DNA from: Polyodon spathula
Taxonomy: Eukaryota; Chordata; Actinopteri; Acipenseriformes; Polyodontidae
Assembly (NCBI RefSeq): GCF_017654505.1
Contig: NC_054547.1
Location: forward strand, 30,188,846-30,252,845
Direction of reading: 5' to 3'
Length of the DNA stretch: 64,000 nt
The position numbers and the translations under genes are program-made. The notes under the pieces are model-generated. The model made no database searches. It saw only the letters and a list, made by a program, of their open reading frames with translations, and was not told where the DNA came from. Positions 1 to 12,205 of this stretch are shown piece after piece. Positions within the stretch are counted from its first letter, which is position 1. Every line of letters starts with the position of its first letter.

Positions 1-920
1 ACCCAGACATGGAGATATAAAAATTAGGAAATACATTTACTATGGGACTGGCATCAACATCTCATTTGTAAGTTTATTTGTCAATATGATCTATTTACAA
101 GCTTTCTCGGGAAGCTTATAAACTTTTAACAGTCACTAGGTTCTTAATTGTATGATTTTGCACAAGTGATAATGGGCCCTAGGTATGGGCATTCACAGAA
201 TTAATTAATTCGAATTAAGGTGGTTTTGTATCACATAATTATTATTACATTTCTAAGCCTCATTTACATTTACAACTTCGACTTAAGCCACCATAGGTCT
301 GGATGGCAGCAGAGATTCATATCATTTTCAGGCTGTGTTTACACTTGTCTATCTTTAATTCAAGAGCACAGACTGTGGAATTTACGTTAGCTACTGTCTC
401 CACACCTATAGAATTACTTCAATCACACAAGAACGTGTAGGAATAAAAGTTGAAAAAAGCAGTTATAAAGTGTGCTTTATCAACTTGAAACAATTATAAA
501 TATACTTTGCAAAGAAAAACAACCACATCAAAGTAGAGCAGGAAGTGTAAACTGTAATACAAAATATGTCACCTGCTGACATATTGCAGTAACAAAGTGC
601 ATGTTAAACACACTGCTCCAACCTAGCTGAACTATTCAAAACAAACAAACACAAACTTAAACACATGATACTATGACAGTCATCACACAGAGGTTTTTGT
701 GCCTCAGAGCCAGAGCACTAACGCACCTAACTAGAGGTACGGTATTACAATCCTGTAAATGGCCAGCAGGAAGCTATTTAATTATACTCTTAAGCATAAC
801 TTAGTGAGTTGGGTTAAAAGTACAAAAATGATTTTATTGTAGGGTACATGAAAACAAGTTTCTTGATTAAACATGTTATTTATAATGAATAACTATATTA
901 GCAGTATATAATAATACTAT
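1..920. other. Unique non-coding sequence
   Basis: AT-rich sequence with no open frame of note, no clear repeat family and no RNA gene that I can recognise. It ends at the T-rich edge of the interspersed repeat that follows. Confidence 0.6.
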
Positions 921-1167
921 TATTTATTTATTTAGCAGACACCTTTATCCAGGGCAAGTTACAGAGGCTAAGCTGTCAACTATGTAACAATCACTGTTGC
1001 AGGGTCATTAGAACAGAACCTTGGTTTCACCCCTCATGAGGTTAAGTGACTTGCTTAAGGTTACCCAGTGAGTCAGTAGATGAGCTGGGATTTAAAGCCA
1101 GGAACCTCCTGGTTCCAAACCTTTTTTTTTTTTTTTTTTTTTTAACCACTTGACCACACAACCTCCA
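921..1167. repeat. Dispersed short fish repeat (AGCAGACACCTTTATCC type)
   Basis: The block opens with a TTTA-rich edge and the phrase AGCAGACACCTTTATCC, continues with GGTTAAGTGACTTGC and GTGAGTCAGTAG, and ends near ACCACTTGACCACACAACC. This order of phrases is familiar from a very abundant short interspersed repeat of fish genomes (recalled, not searched). A run of 23 T at about 1121-1143 interrupts its end and probably expanded after insertion. It encodes nothing; family name and orientation are not assigned. Confidence 0.6.
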
Positions 1168-2253
1168 CAGAATATAAAAATGAACAGAAAAAAACAAAAA
1201 AACAAAACAGAAACAAAACAAAAACATTTTCAACTTAAGTGGTCTGCTTCATCATACATCAAACAAAGCAAGAAAAAGGTATTCACAGTTGGGCATGGGG
1301 CAAGGAATTTGATTTAATACACTGCTTCAAGCAAATGCATTTAAAATTAGATGATGTAAATGCAATGCACAAAAAATAACTTTGGTAAAGGCAACAAAAG
1401 TACAGCATGAATACAAATGTATTTACCTTTGTATACTATGTTGCCCTTTGTGAAAGAGAGAATGCTTTAAGTTGCTTGCAGACCCATACAAGAATAATAA
1501 GCAAAAGCACAAAATAGCCCCTCTTATTAATGCATTATGTCATAATAGTTTATGTAAATGCTGTTTAGCTAGAGCAACCTGATTTTCAAGAAACACACCA
1601 CCAGTATTCACAAAATTCTACTTTCTCATTGTATAATTAAAAAAATAAATAAATGAATAAATAAAATACACTATCTGCTGTCAAATTTAAAATATTTATT
1701 TAATTATTTCACATCGAGAATACAATCCGTGCTTTATAATCTGTGAAATGTAAGACATTTCTACACCAAGCTTCCTGAAAAGCAGTGTGCTGTGAACTCT
1801 TGAGAGCTTGCATTGTTTAAGACTCCCACAGAACTACAGATCTGAGAGCAGCCTGGCGTTTCACCATGTTACATTTACAGAAATTTGCTATCAATGCAGT
1901 TTTATTTTTTTAAAACATCAAATACTAATATTTTTGTATTACCAGTAAAAGCACCATCTTTAGGTCGTCCCCTTCCTACCTTAAAAATGTCAGGCTAAAA
2001 CATTTAACGTGAAGACCATCCATGCAAAATGTCGTGCCAGTCCATTTAACAGGGTCGAAGTTCAAAAATTGGTGTTTAACAATACAGCCTACTCAACCCT
2101 AAATGTGGTGGTACCATGCCACCATAATTAACCGTTCAATTTATACTGTAATACCCGACACACTCAGTTACATTTAGAGTAGCATTTAATCTGAGAGTAG
2201 AAGTGCAGCAAAGCAGTTTACATTTTTATAAATGCTGCAGAAAGATAATAATA

Positions 2254-2255
<2 letters not shown>
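1168..2255. other. Unique non-coding sequence
   Basis: A-rich stretches just after 1180 and ordinary AT-rich sequence after that. No gene, repeat family or regulatory element could be supported. Confidence 0.55.

Positions 2256-2324
<69 letters not shown>
2256..2324. repeat. (TA)n microsatellite
   Basis: About 69 bp of uninterrupted alternating A and T. Open frames across it on both strands (Tyr-Ile repeats) are artefacts of the repeat. Confidence 0.97.
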
Positions 2325-2326
<2 letters not shown>

Positions 2327-3639
2327 GTGTGCACATAAATCAGCTAAAACAACATCTGATGAAAACGAATACTGTAAATGTGCCTCCATATTGACTACGT
2401 TATCAAATTCAGACTAAAGAAGGTCAACAAATACAGAGTAAAATTGTTATTTAATAAGGTACCTGGTCTGCCCCACTTTTCAGCAGGATAGTCAGCTTGT
2501 TATCCCCCCAGTCTCCCCTGCAGACCCCCATGGCCCTAGGGGTATAGTAAGATGAGATCCAGTACAACAAACAACTCAAAGTTTGTAAGACGCATCAGAA
2601 ACAAAGTCTGTGAGTGACAGAGCAACATGTTATCAAGACAGTGGCTCATTTTGTGATTTAGTTTGGTATATTCATAAGCCACTTTTTTTTTGGCATTATA
2701 CACATAAAAACCTGACTATACCTTTTTAAGGGAAACAGTGTATGTAGCTATTTTGTTAAATAATAACATTATTTGAACACTACCTCACAGTGCATTCAAT
2801 GACCAAAAAGACAGCAACAGTACAGCCTCTGTTTAAATGCTGTAAACAGATAGCATGAACAGAAGATTTTATATAATGTATTTATTCATGGAAGCCTGAT
2901 TCAAGTGCCCCTGTCAGCAAAAAGCATTATTTATATCATTTTATCACTTACCAAGTTCTTTCAAGACGTGACACTTTGCCACCCACAAAAAAAGCAGCAT
3001 TCTGAAGACTACACAGCTGGCTATATTTTAAAAACGGTACCAGAAAACAGACAGCATTTAAAATGCAGATTGCCTGTTTATATATCTTTTTTTTGTATCA
3101 TTTTTTCCATTGTCATTTAAAAGGGAAAGGCAGTTTATTTGTTTTGTTATTTTTTTAAAGAAGCCCCTCTTATTGGGACATAGAAACAGGACAGAACTCC
3201 TAAAAGTGCATTTCGTGTTTAGTTATTGTCTCTGCTACAAAATAGCGAGGATGAATCCTCAGCAACTTCTTCTTAATTTTACCAGTGTTGTACTGCAGCA
3301 TTTAAAAATTCATGCCATCAAGGGACTTACCTCAAAGGGTGAAGACTTACTGGAAAATTCCAAAATACTGCAGGCTGATTAAAAATTTAAACAAAGCAAG
3401 AACCTCTTCAGGGACCAGCTGTCAAACTTGTCTTGAAATGTAGAGAAGCGCAAACAGTGTGCATTGCAGTGCACAGAAAGCCATGGCTTTAAAAGGGAAC
3501 AGTGTTTTTTTTTTATTGCTATTCTTACCATAACCGTAAAAATGTGATGCACCTTCTACAAAATACCTTTGTATTATCTGTCATAAAAATATATTGTTCA
3601 CCTCCTATGCAAAGGTGATGAGACCAACCCAACTGTAGG
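2325..3639. other. Unique non-coding sequence
   Basis: Short open frames at 2905-3120 and 3110-3382 have no recognisable motif and are not supported as genes. Nothing else is seen. Confidence 0.5.
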
Positions 3640-3805
3640 TTCAATTTAATTCAATTGTATTTTTATTTAGCGCCTTTTGGAACAGGTCGCCACAAAGCGC
3701 TTTACAAAAGCAAAAACAATGCATATTACAGAACAGTAAACATTTTAAAAAAAAGAACATAATAAAAACAAAACAGATTATAAAAATATGATTTTAATCT
3801 ACAAA

Positions 3806-3867
<62 letters not shown>

Positions 3868-4520
3868 TAAAAAACACTGGGAACAATCAAGAGGATAGCA
3901 GCTCTTCTGGATGGAAATGCCAGGCTATAGAAATGGGTTTTTAGTCTTTACTTGAAGACATTGACTGAAGGGGCTTCTCTAATTTTGATGGGCAAGTTGT
4001 TCCATAATTTAGGTGCCATATAACTAAAAGATCTACCACCTGAATTTTTTTTTCTGAATAATAGATACAGACATCCAGTGATCAGAACGGCGACTAGGGA
4101 CATAGGATTCCAAAAGATCTTTAAAGAGTGGAGGTGCAAGACCATTTAAAGCCTTATAAGTTAGCAGCAACACCTTAAAAGATATTCTAAAACTAACCGG
4201 TAGCCAATGCAAAGATGCCAGCAATGGGGTGATATGCTCTCGCCTCTTGACCCGAGTTAAAGTTCTAGCTGCAGTATTTTACAAGCTACAAGGTGAGAAA
4301 TAATGTTGTGGTTAGTCCCAATGAAAAGATCATTGCAATAGTCCATCCTAGAGGATATAAAAGCATGTATTAATCTCTGCATCCTGCCTGGAAAAAATAT
4401 CTCTCAGTCTTGCAATATTTCTTAAATGAAAAAGGAAATGTCAATACATTCATTGACACTAATCATTTTCTGAAGTAATGTATTTGAAACTTAGATGGCA
4501 ATCTGACTTCAAGATTGGTT
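3640..4520 (-). mobile_element. 5'-truncated L2-clade LINE, 3' part
   Basis: Read on the minus strand this is the end of an L2-type non-LTR retrotransposon. Going downstream it shows the RMDYCND phrase near 4340, the RREHITPLLASLHWLP block near 4220, LLLTYKALNGLAPP near 4150, and a C-terminal part with APKLWNNLPIKIREAP near 4000. A short 3' UTR follows with the TAGCGCC/AAAGCGCTTTACA type end near 3670-3700 and a TTGAAT-like tail near 3645. These blocks are those of the C-terminal part of L2 reverse transcriptase (family knowledge). The frame shifts at least once, near 4060. The catalytic part is missing, as expected of a 5'-truncated insertion. A TAA microsatellite grew in the 3' UTR. Clade assignment is fairly sure. 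Confidence 0.82.
3806..3864. repeat. (TAA)n microsatellite
   Basis: About 19 TAA units inside the 3' UTR of the L2 fragment. Confidence 0.95.
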
Positions 4521-4669
4521 CTTTCTGAAAAAAAAACATACTGTAACTTTGAGCTAAGATTTTTTTTCTCCATTAATAAAACATGGTTTGTGCGTGGTTT
4601 CTGTAGAACCATGAAAAAATACTGAATAACCCTATTTTGAGAACTTGTAATATACTTAGGGCTTCTTTT

Positions 4670-5395
4670 TTCATTTTTTATTAATTATATTTTTCGGTGC
4701 TTATTTTTAACTATTTGAGTTTTATTTAAATCACTATTTTTTCTGCGCTTTCATTTTTGATATACTGGATGAAATTAGTGTTTTCGGTTACTTTCCAAAA
4801 TGCTTGACCAGATTATTTTCTGTCAAAATATGTATAGTAGTAACTCGACAGTACTTGCACACTTCAGTTGTACCTTTTTTCCTTTGCTGTCTTCCACAAT
4901 GAAATCCCTCTGGTCACGGGCACATTCTTCTGGGGTTTTTGTGTATAGACATTTTTTTACATTTTGTCACAATTCTGGTTTAAATACTCCATATCTTAAT
5001 TGCAATACAGCTTTAAATAATTAAATAAATAATAATCCTGCTAATAATTCTCCATTTCTGATTGTAATCTTGTTTTAAATCTTGCAAGTGAAGTCTCCAA
5101 TAGAAATGTAGGAATGTGCTGTCACTCAGTAGTTGGGGTGGGTTCAAAGTATTCAGAACAAACAAATGATAGGTACATGTCGGGAAGGTAGGACATTTCC
5201 CAGCAGCACTGGGAAATGTATTTATTATTATTTTTGTAATATGTTTTATTTTAATGGGAAAAGGGTAAAGTCAACGTGAACTAAATATTTCTACAGTTTT
5301 TCCAGTGTTTTCTGGAGTTTATGGACTATTCACCAATTTCATTTTTTTTATCAAGGGAGTTTTATGGGTTACTGCTGGATGAATTCAGTGCCAAC
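4670..5395 (-). repeat. Interspersed repeat with decayed BED finger, left copy
   Basis: This segment is an inverted copy of 11600-12205. Shared blocks include CCCCAACTACTGAGTGACAG, the stretch around CATTTCTATTGGAGACTTCA, and TTAAAAATAAGCACCGAAAA, all read on the minus strand. Between about 4920 and 4790 the minus strand reads as a broken zinc finger: VQLKC, a 1-2 base slip, then KYCRVTTIHILTENNLVKHF. The CxxC and H spacing suggests a BED finger of hAT transposases. The reading needs a frame change, so it is a relic. Element ends are not resolved. Confidence 0.6.
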
Positions 5396-6154
5396 ACAAA
5401 TATTGCCAAACAAGGGAGCATCATGGGGGTGTATTTAGCCGAATGTGTTGGATCCAGACTATAGTTTTCATTGAACGTGACTGTGGAGTCCTGCCAGAGC
5501 TGTTAAAACATTGAGGGTGAAGTTGCAACCTAATCATTTACTGACACTGTGTGGCTGGAGCCTTATTTCAGGCCCATTCTTTTATATGTGTCAATTATTT
5601 TGTCAGTGTAAGTGCACTCTGGGGACACTTGGCAAAACCACAACTACATGCTGAATATGAAAATGGAAAGATGAAGGCTAGCCACAGCAGGCTAATTAAT
5701 ACACATGTACTTCACATCTGAGCAAACAAGTCAGCTAAGGGAAAAGCATGCAATACGTGGCCACATTGAGCAAGACGAGACGGAAAGGCAAGTTTCAATT
5801 GATGTGTAATTGATTCACATAGCTCAGTGAATTGCAAATAAAATCCTGACCAATTTGAAATGTTGTTTTTCCTCATTTGCTGTATTGATGTGTGCATATT
5901 ACCAAATCAATGCTTCTGTGGCCCTAAAGCTGAAATGAAGAAATACTGGAAGCCATTGCCCTGTCCTTATCATTTTGGTGTTGAATGTTGCATTGTGCTT
6001 TTCAAGCCCTAATGCAATTCCCTGAGTGCTCATAATTTTGTGTAAATGAGCCATTCAAGCAAATGAAACCAGGCTAATTTCTCAGGAGACAGCCTAGATG
6101 GACTCTATGACTTGCGCAACATTGGCACGGTACACAACAGAAGGCTCTGTACAA
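5396..6154. other. Unique sequence between repeat arms
   Basis: No counterpart for this stretch could be found in 9746-11599, although the blocks on both sides are inverted copies of each other. No gene is supported. Confidence 0.45.
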
Positions 6155-6929
6155 TACATTTTCGAAATGTTAATCCTATGGCACATTATAAGGGTCAAAT
6201 AAATAGTGAATTCTTAAATTAATTGTTCAATTCATAATTTGTAAATTAATTTTATTTATAAATTAATTTTTAAATGTATAAATTAATTCTTAAAATCATT
6301 TGTAAGCTAATTTGTTATGTTAAATCGTAAGTAAGCTGTTTGCCAATGGAACTTTCACTTTCATTTGGCAATTGAACTTTTTAAAGACTATGTTTGAACA
6401 TTATCAATGACACGAGGTGGTGTCTACAATCGATAATGCTGCCAAAGGTTGTTTTAAGCATTTGTGATGTCGTTGTTCTTCCTAGTGTATGTCTGTAGAC
6501 TGGAGGCTCACGAAACATACATCTGAAGATCGTTTGCACGCGTGGCGTCAACTGGATTAGAATAAGGTAAGTAGTATATTTATTTGTAAACCTACTGCAT
6601 GCACATATTTACCCCCAGGGTAAATATAACAGACTGTCATAGCTAGTACAAACGTATTTTAAGTAGCTAAAAAAAAATCGCTTAAATATATATATTAGAT
6701 GTAAAATAATAGAGAATAACTATGGAGTTCTTTATATATTTGGTTAGTGGTGTGCTTGGCTGGGAAATGTATTATACCGAATATTAGACCCCCGGGGTAC
6801 TTTAGTTAGTAACCCCATTGCTGGATCACTACTGTAGCAGTGTATCTCAAATTAAAGAAACACACAAAACCAAAAAATAAATAAAATAAAAATAACAAAA
6901 ACATTTTAAAAAGAAAAAAAACCCAAAAA

Positions 6930-6960
<31 letters not shown>
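6155..6960 (+). repeat. Left arm of large interrupted palindrome
   Basis: Pairs with 9390-9745 and 7299-7850 in inverted orientation. Good anchors are GGTGTCTACAATCGATAATG (about 6417) with its complement near 9455, TAATCCAGTTGAC (complement of 6548-6560) near 7796, and the AAATATATAAAGAACTCC type block near 6730 with a match near 7555. The A-run at about 6930-6959 faces the T-run at about 7299-7335. Confidence 0.75.
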
Positions 6961-7108
6961 TTAAAAAAGGTAACGGGGTCAGAGCGCATTGTGCGATACC
7001 CAAGATCGGTAACTTATAGGAAACCATAAGGCTACGTTCCCCAATTTGTAATGCATGAAATATTTAAATATTTAATTTCCCCGGGCAACTTCGGGTACTT
7101 CAGCTAGT
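6784..7108 (+). mobile_element. Two Helitron-like 3' termini (candidate)
   Basis: Helitrons end with a GC-rich hairpin followed by CTRR and insert before T. At 7079-7107 the sequence shows CCCCGGGCAACTTCGGGTA and then, shortly after, CTAG followed by T. At 6788-6809 a related CCCCCGGGGTACTTTAGTTAG is followed by T. The two ends are in the same orientation. No 5' TC end was located, so this is only a motif-based suggestion. Confidence 0.28.
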
Positions 7109-7298
7109 ATATTTATAGTAGTTAATGAGGAGTACCATCAACTCAACAATATAGGAATAAGATTGGCATTAAAAATGGGTTTTGTTACTGACAGAAATAA
7201 CATTTTGAGATTGCTGCGTTTCACTTTTTTTTTGTTAGTTTCAATTTGGCCAATAATAATAATAATTAATTCGTTTTTGTTGCTTAGATGTGTACTTT

Positions 7299-7576
7299 TT
7301 TTTTTTATTTTTTTTTTTTTTATTTATTTTTTTTAATAACAGTGCAGTGGGATCAATGACTCAACGACATTTCTGTGATGTGCGGCATGCTTTATCTCAC
7401 TGCCCAGTAAACATTATAACTTTGACCCATTGTTATGATGTTTGCTGGCTGTACATTTATTATTTTGGGATCATTCAAGTATTTCTCACACAGGCCTACA
7501 TAAATTGAACAAGAGAAATATAATATGTTTCCCAACCATACACACCACGAAGCAAATATATAATAAAGAACTTTGT

Positions 7577-7619
<43 letters not shown>

Positions 7620-7850
7620 GATACTTCATATGTCAAATATACGTATATATAATATTAGGATATATATATCTATATCTATATATAATATATATCTATATAT
7701 ACTATATATATAAGCGATTTTTTTTCAGCTATTAATATACATTTGTACTAACTATGCCGGTCTATTACAGCCTGGGGGTATATGTGCATGTGGTTTAATC
7801 CAGTTGACAACACACATCCTAACGCTCTTCAGTTGTACGGTTCATAAGTA
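7299..7850 (-). repeat. Right inner arm of interrupted palindrome
   Basis: Reverse-complement counterpart of about 6510-6960. It carries AAGCGATTTTTTTTCAGCTA (7711-7730) and CCTGGGGGTATATGTGCATG (7771-7790), both with close complements near 6680 and 6610. A long AT stretch expanded inside it (7577-7712). Confidence 0.75.
7577..7712. repeat. AT-rich microsatellite, imperfect
   Basis: A clean (AT)n of about 40 bp at 7577-7616, then degenerate ATATCT and TATATA repeats to about 7712. It lies in the palindrome arm and has no clean equivalent in the left arm. Confidence 0.9.
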
Positions 7851-8510
7851 GGGGTCTACCTAAATTGCGATTTCGGGAAAATCAGGAAATTGAGGAGGAG
7901 TCATCGCGAAATGAACCTCTTTTAGGGGCCAAAGCATACCGGACAAGTACAGAGAGCAAAAAAAAAAAAAAAAAAAAAACCTCGTTTAATTGAACTACTG
8001 CACAACGCAAGCGACTCAAACTACGTATCTTCCTTCTGTAGATTTTTTATTCCTTCGCCATCCTATGTGCATTGCACTTAGGCAAAAAAACCAACAAAAA
8101 AAAAAAAAAAATTGTCCTTAGACAAATAACGTTTACAAAAAATACTCCAAAGCAGTTAACGTTCTTGTTTACTGTTCAAATGACAACAATGTTTTATGCG
8201 TCTGTACTAGCTTTTCTGTGACCTACTGTACAGAAGGGAATGGGACAAAGTCAGTGCTGCATTGTTTTGATTTAGATTGCTAAAATCTAGAGATAAATAC
8301 CAGAAATGGACAACAAAGCAAAAAAAGCGAAGTATATTTCAGTGATTGATTGTGTCAAGATATTTCCCAAATAAACTGTACATCCTGTAATGTGTCTTTG
8401 GAGAAAATATGATCGATCGCTATTTAGCTTCAGAATCACACACTAAACGAAAGGCTACTACAGAGGCTGCTGAACAGAACGTAAAATTAACAGTTTTCCG
8501 AAAACAAAAC
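7851..8510 (+). mobile_element. hAT fragment with CGGBP1-like zinc finger relic
   Basis: Starts next to TAGGGGTCTACCTAAATTGC, similar to the end of the hAT-like piece at 22400-22505. From about 8307 a decayed reading begins with MDNKAKKAKYISVIDCVKIF. Then, after frame slips, come CTSCNVSLEK (8378-8407) and IDRYLASESHTKRKATTEAA (from about 8413). The CxxC, the following His and the SESHTKRK phrase match the zinc finger of CGGBP1 and related hAT-derived proteins (recalled). At least two indels and stops break it. The piece splits the right arm of the palindrome, so it is probably an insertion; its right end is not seen. Confidence 0.5.
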
Positions 8511-9389
8511 TGGAAAGTCAGCGCAGACAAAAAGTATTCCTGTCGGTTGTAACCAAGTAAAATCAGCACTACAGATACGATCTAGCACAGCCACCTCGCT
8601 TCAACAATCTGCTGCTTACTTTTTAAATGCAGTTAGAATTTTAGATCCAAACAGGCAAGTTTTCTTTGTCTAATAAAATAAATTGGAGGAGACAAATAAC
8701 ATGATAACAAACGTGCTGCATGTATTGCCTTTATTAAAGTATGCCAGGTGCCAGTTTAAAGTTTTAAACTCATTGTCTGGAGCTTGGTGTTATTTACATT
8801 ATCATCGAATACACTGCGGTTTGAGATTCAAGCTACAAGTGTATCTGCATATTTTAAGTGGATGGAAGCTGAAAATACTTTTTAAAAAACATCCTTTACT
8901 TATACCAATACACACTAGCAGTATTTTAATAGCAAAACTGTATTTATCTTAAGTATTTCTATTGTGGAATAAACCCTCAATGTTTCTAGAAATACATTTC
9001 AAGGGCTATTCTCATCCCTCATTTATTAAATCTACTTTATACCACACTTGCTCTAGCGCTCTACGCTGCCTCAGGCACCAAGGGATCTGATCCTGGATCT
9101 CGGCTTGATCTGAGCGGAGCTTCATGCTCTTCGAAGACTAAAGTCATGGCTTCATAATTCCATGACTCAGAAGTGACTGAATACAGCTATTTGCCACACG
9201 TGTCACTAATGACAATATTGTGCCAACAATGTCTTGTTTTGAATGACTCGCAGGACCGTCTTTGAATCTTTTAATTAGACAAACAAAGGATACAATACTT
9301 TGTTATACTTATGTAACATATTGTATTATTTCAGATAGTCAGAATACTCTTCATGCACACCCCACCTTCAGAAACTGTCCCCCAGCCTC
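8511..9389. other. Rest of the insertion in the palindrome; no gene
   Basis: An open frame at 8683-8952 (89 codons) shows no motif and is probably chance. The stretch has no counterpart in the left palindrome arm, so it arrived with or after the hAT fragment. Confidence 0.45.
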
Positions 9390-9745
9390 TTCCTCCACTT
9401 TTGAAACCACTGCTAGGATTACAGCGACATCACTAAGCCATAAACAACCGTTGGCAGCATTATCGATTGTAGACACCCCTGCATGTGATTGACAATGTTC
9501 AAACATAGGCTTTAAGAAGTTCAATTGCCAAATGAAATTGAAAGTTCAATTGGCAAACAGCTTATTTACGATTTAAAGTAAGAATTGACTAATTAACTTA
9601 CAAATTAATTTATAATTTATAAATATAAGAATGAATTTATGAATTAACTTATGAATTGACAAATTCATTAACAAATTAGCTATTTAATTTCCAACCTTTA
9701 TAATACATCCACATAGCATTAATAACGTTTCAAAAATAATAATAA
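9390..9745 (-). repeat. Right outer arm of interrupted palindrome
   Basis: Inverted copy of 6155-6490. TTGGCAGCATTATCGATTGT starts near 9451, and the TTCAATTGCC and AAGTTCAATTGGCAAACAGC blocks near 9520-9560 face the same phrases near 6340-6385. Homology fades at about 9745 after the CATTAATAACGTTTC block. Confidence 0.75.
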
Positions 9746-11599
9746 AATATCCATTCTGAAGTCCTTTAGTAAATTACAAACATTGCTTTTTTATGTATGC
9801 ACGACCATAAGTAATTATTCAGTATGTTACATTAATACAAATTGCAAAGGGTGGCAAATTGCTTGCAGATACAAATAACTTCTATTAATGTTATCCCACA
9901 TCGGGCACTGAGGTTTATTGGTTTTGATCTGCCTGGTAAGTTGTACAGAATCATAGCCATGCCATCTGCTAGCTGTGTGTTCCATGCTGGGCTACATGAA
10001 CTTGGCAGTGCTGGATTTGAATGTTGTTCCAGTGAATACAAATCTAAACAATCAATCAGAAATTAGACATCACCAAAGAGACAATGTAACCATGACTGTA
10101 ACTGGAGCCTAATCAAAATAAGTCAATGTTTACCTTGCTGCATATGTAAGAACATATTTTGCACCAGTTTAAAATCAATAGTTTCACCGCAGTATTTTAA
10201 AGACACTGTATTCTCTAAGAAATGCTTGACCTGAGATCTCAGATACGCAGCACAAACAGCAAGGGGATTGACATTTACAAAATTGCCAAAAGGCTGATTA
10301 AAAAAAGACTGTTGATAAAAGGGACTTTTTGGGCTCACCTGGTTCGTGTGAAGAGCAGTTCATTTAGTGTAGGCTAGGGGATGGGCATTTGAGGCATTCA
10401 GTATTTAGATAGTAATGCATGCTGACCCTAAACTAGTCTGATAAGTGCTCCCCCACTCTTGCTTCCAAGCAGTTTCTGACTCACTCCATTAAGAAGTACT
10501 TGTTTTAATTCGGTGTACCAGGTGTCAAGAAACAGAGATGTTAATTATCCCCTGCAGGAGACGCATGACACCAGTGCATCCTGTCAACAATAAAGCAGAG
10601 ACAGTCTTCTGTCATTCTGGAAGAATTATTTGCTAAAGAGTATGCGAAAATGATTTCTGTACTTACAGTATGTTGAACCCTAATGCGATGTTACATACAC
10701 CTAGCTAAAACACTTTCTGTTTTTGTCAAAATATAATTTACCTGTATATAACAGACAAGTTTGTGTTTTGCAATAGAATGTACTTCAACCACTATAGACA
10801 GCCCTGGGATCAATATTAAAGGGTACATATGTAACTGAGATGGATTTACCAGTGAGCAGGAGGATGATGGCAAATGTACTTTTGAGAGGTCCACATGCAG
10901 GTACATGAGAAGCCATCTTGAGGCAGGGAATGCAATTTAAAAGTTTAAAAAAGTGGTCAAAATGTTTTAAAAAAATTAAAAATGTTAACAATACACACAC
11001 CTTATGTAAGCAGTTGTAGTAACACATGGGAACATGCAACACAATCAAATAAAAAGGTCCTTATGTACCCTTTAACATATCTAAAACCAGCTTCAGCCAT
11101 TGCTGGCAAACGTGGAAATGTTCCTGTCTATAGCCTCTCAATGTGTATTGCTAAGCATATGTTGAAAAGGAACAGTTCTGCTAGTACAATGTTGCAGCTA
11201 ACCTCTTTGTTTTCAGATCAGGGTTTAAAAATAGAGTCCTTCAATTCCTCCTCTTTTGAAAGGAATAACACCTAGACACATTTCTAATTCCACTATCTGC
11301 CGGACCATTGAAGGGCAAATTGCATTGTCTCTGTTTAGGGTGCTGTCAAGAAAACATACTCCTGTCTAATAACCTGAAGAAATAATTTGATGGCTTTTTT
11401 TTTTTTTTTTTTTTTTCTAATTTACTGTAATAACTTACTGTGCCTTTAATGGTCTAAAGAAAGTGACCAATTTAATTAATTACACTAAAAGCAAAAAAGA
11501 AAGAAGAAAGTAAAGTATGACCATAAGTATAAAATATGACCATAAAGGAATATACAGTAAACAGGTTGCATTTTGTGTTTCTTTCAAAACTCTAATTAT
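9746..11599. other. Unique non-coding sequence
   Basis: Open frames on both strands at 9832-10066, 10691-11048 and 10982-11275 lack motifs and overlap one another, so they are not called. A run of about 20 T lies at 11397-11416. Confidence 0.5.
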
Positions 11600-12205
11600 G
11601 CACAGGCTTTCTAATTTTCAATTAAACATTAAACGTCCCCACAACAAAAACAAAACTGAATCAGTGTATATCCAATAAACACTGGAAAAAGACAGGAAAA
11701 GCACTGGAAATTGTTATTCAATTTGTGTTGACTTCACTGCTTTCCCATTAAAAAAAATATAAATAAATAAATAAATACTACAAAAAACAAAAACAAACTA
11801 CCTTTCCCAGTGCAGCTGGGCAATGTCCCTCCTTCCTGACTTGTATCTATCATTGTTTCATTCTGAGTACTTTAAACCCGCCCCAACTACTGAGTGACAG
11901 CAAATTCCTACATTTCTATTGGAGACTTCACTTGCGACATTTAAAACAAGATTACAATTAGAAGGCTTGTTCATGGGATTTAAAGCTATACTGCAGTTAG
12001 ACAGGGATAATTTGAAAATGAGAAACCCCAGAATGAGCCTGTGACCATTAGGATTTTGTTGTGGAAAACGGCAAAGGAAAGACGGTACAACTGAAGTGTG
12101 GAAGTACTGTCAAGTTATCATAGATATTGTGACAAAAAAAAAAAAAACGATTTACATTAAAGCTAAAAATAAGCACTGAAAAATGATAATAAAAACAGAA
12201 ACACA
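11600..12205 (+). repeat. Interspersed repeat with decayed BED finger, right copy
   Basis: Inverted partner of 4670-5395. Near 12050-12120 the plus strand reads FVVENGKGKTVQLKC, then after a 1-2 base slip KYCQVIIDIVT, the same broken finger as in the left copy. The same slip in both copies means the break predates their separation, or that both derive from one damaged master copy. Confidence 0.6.
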
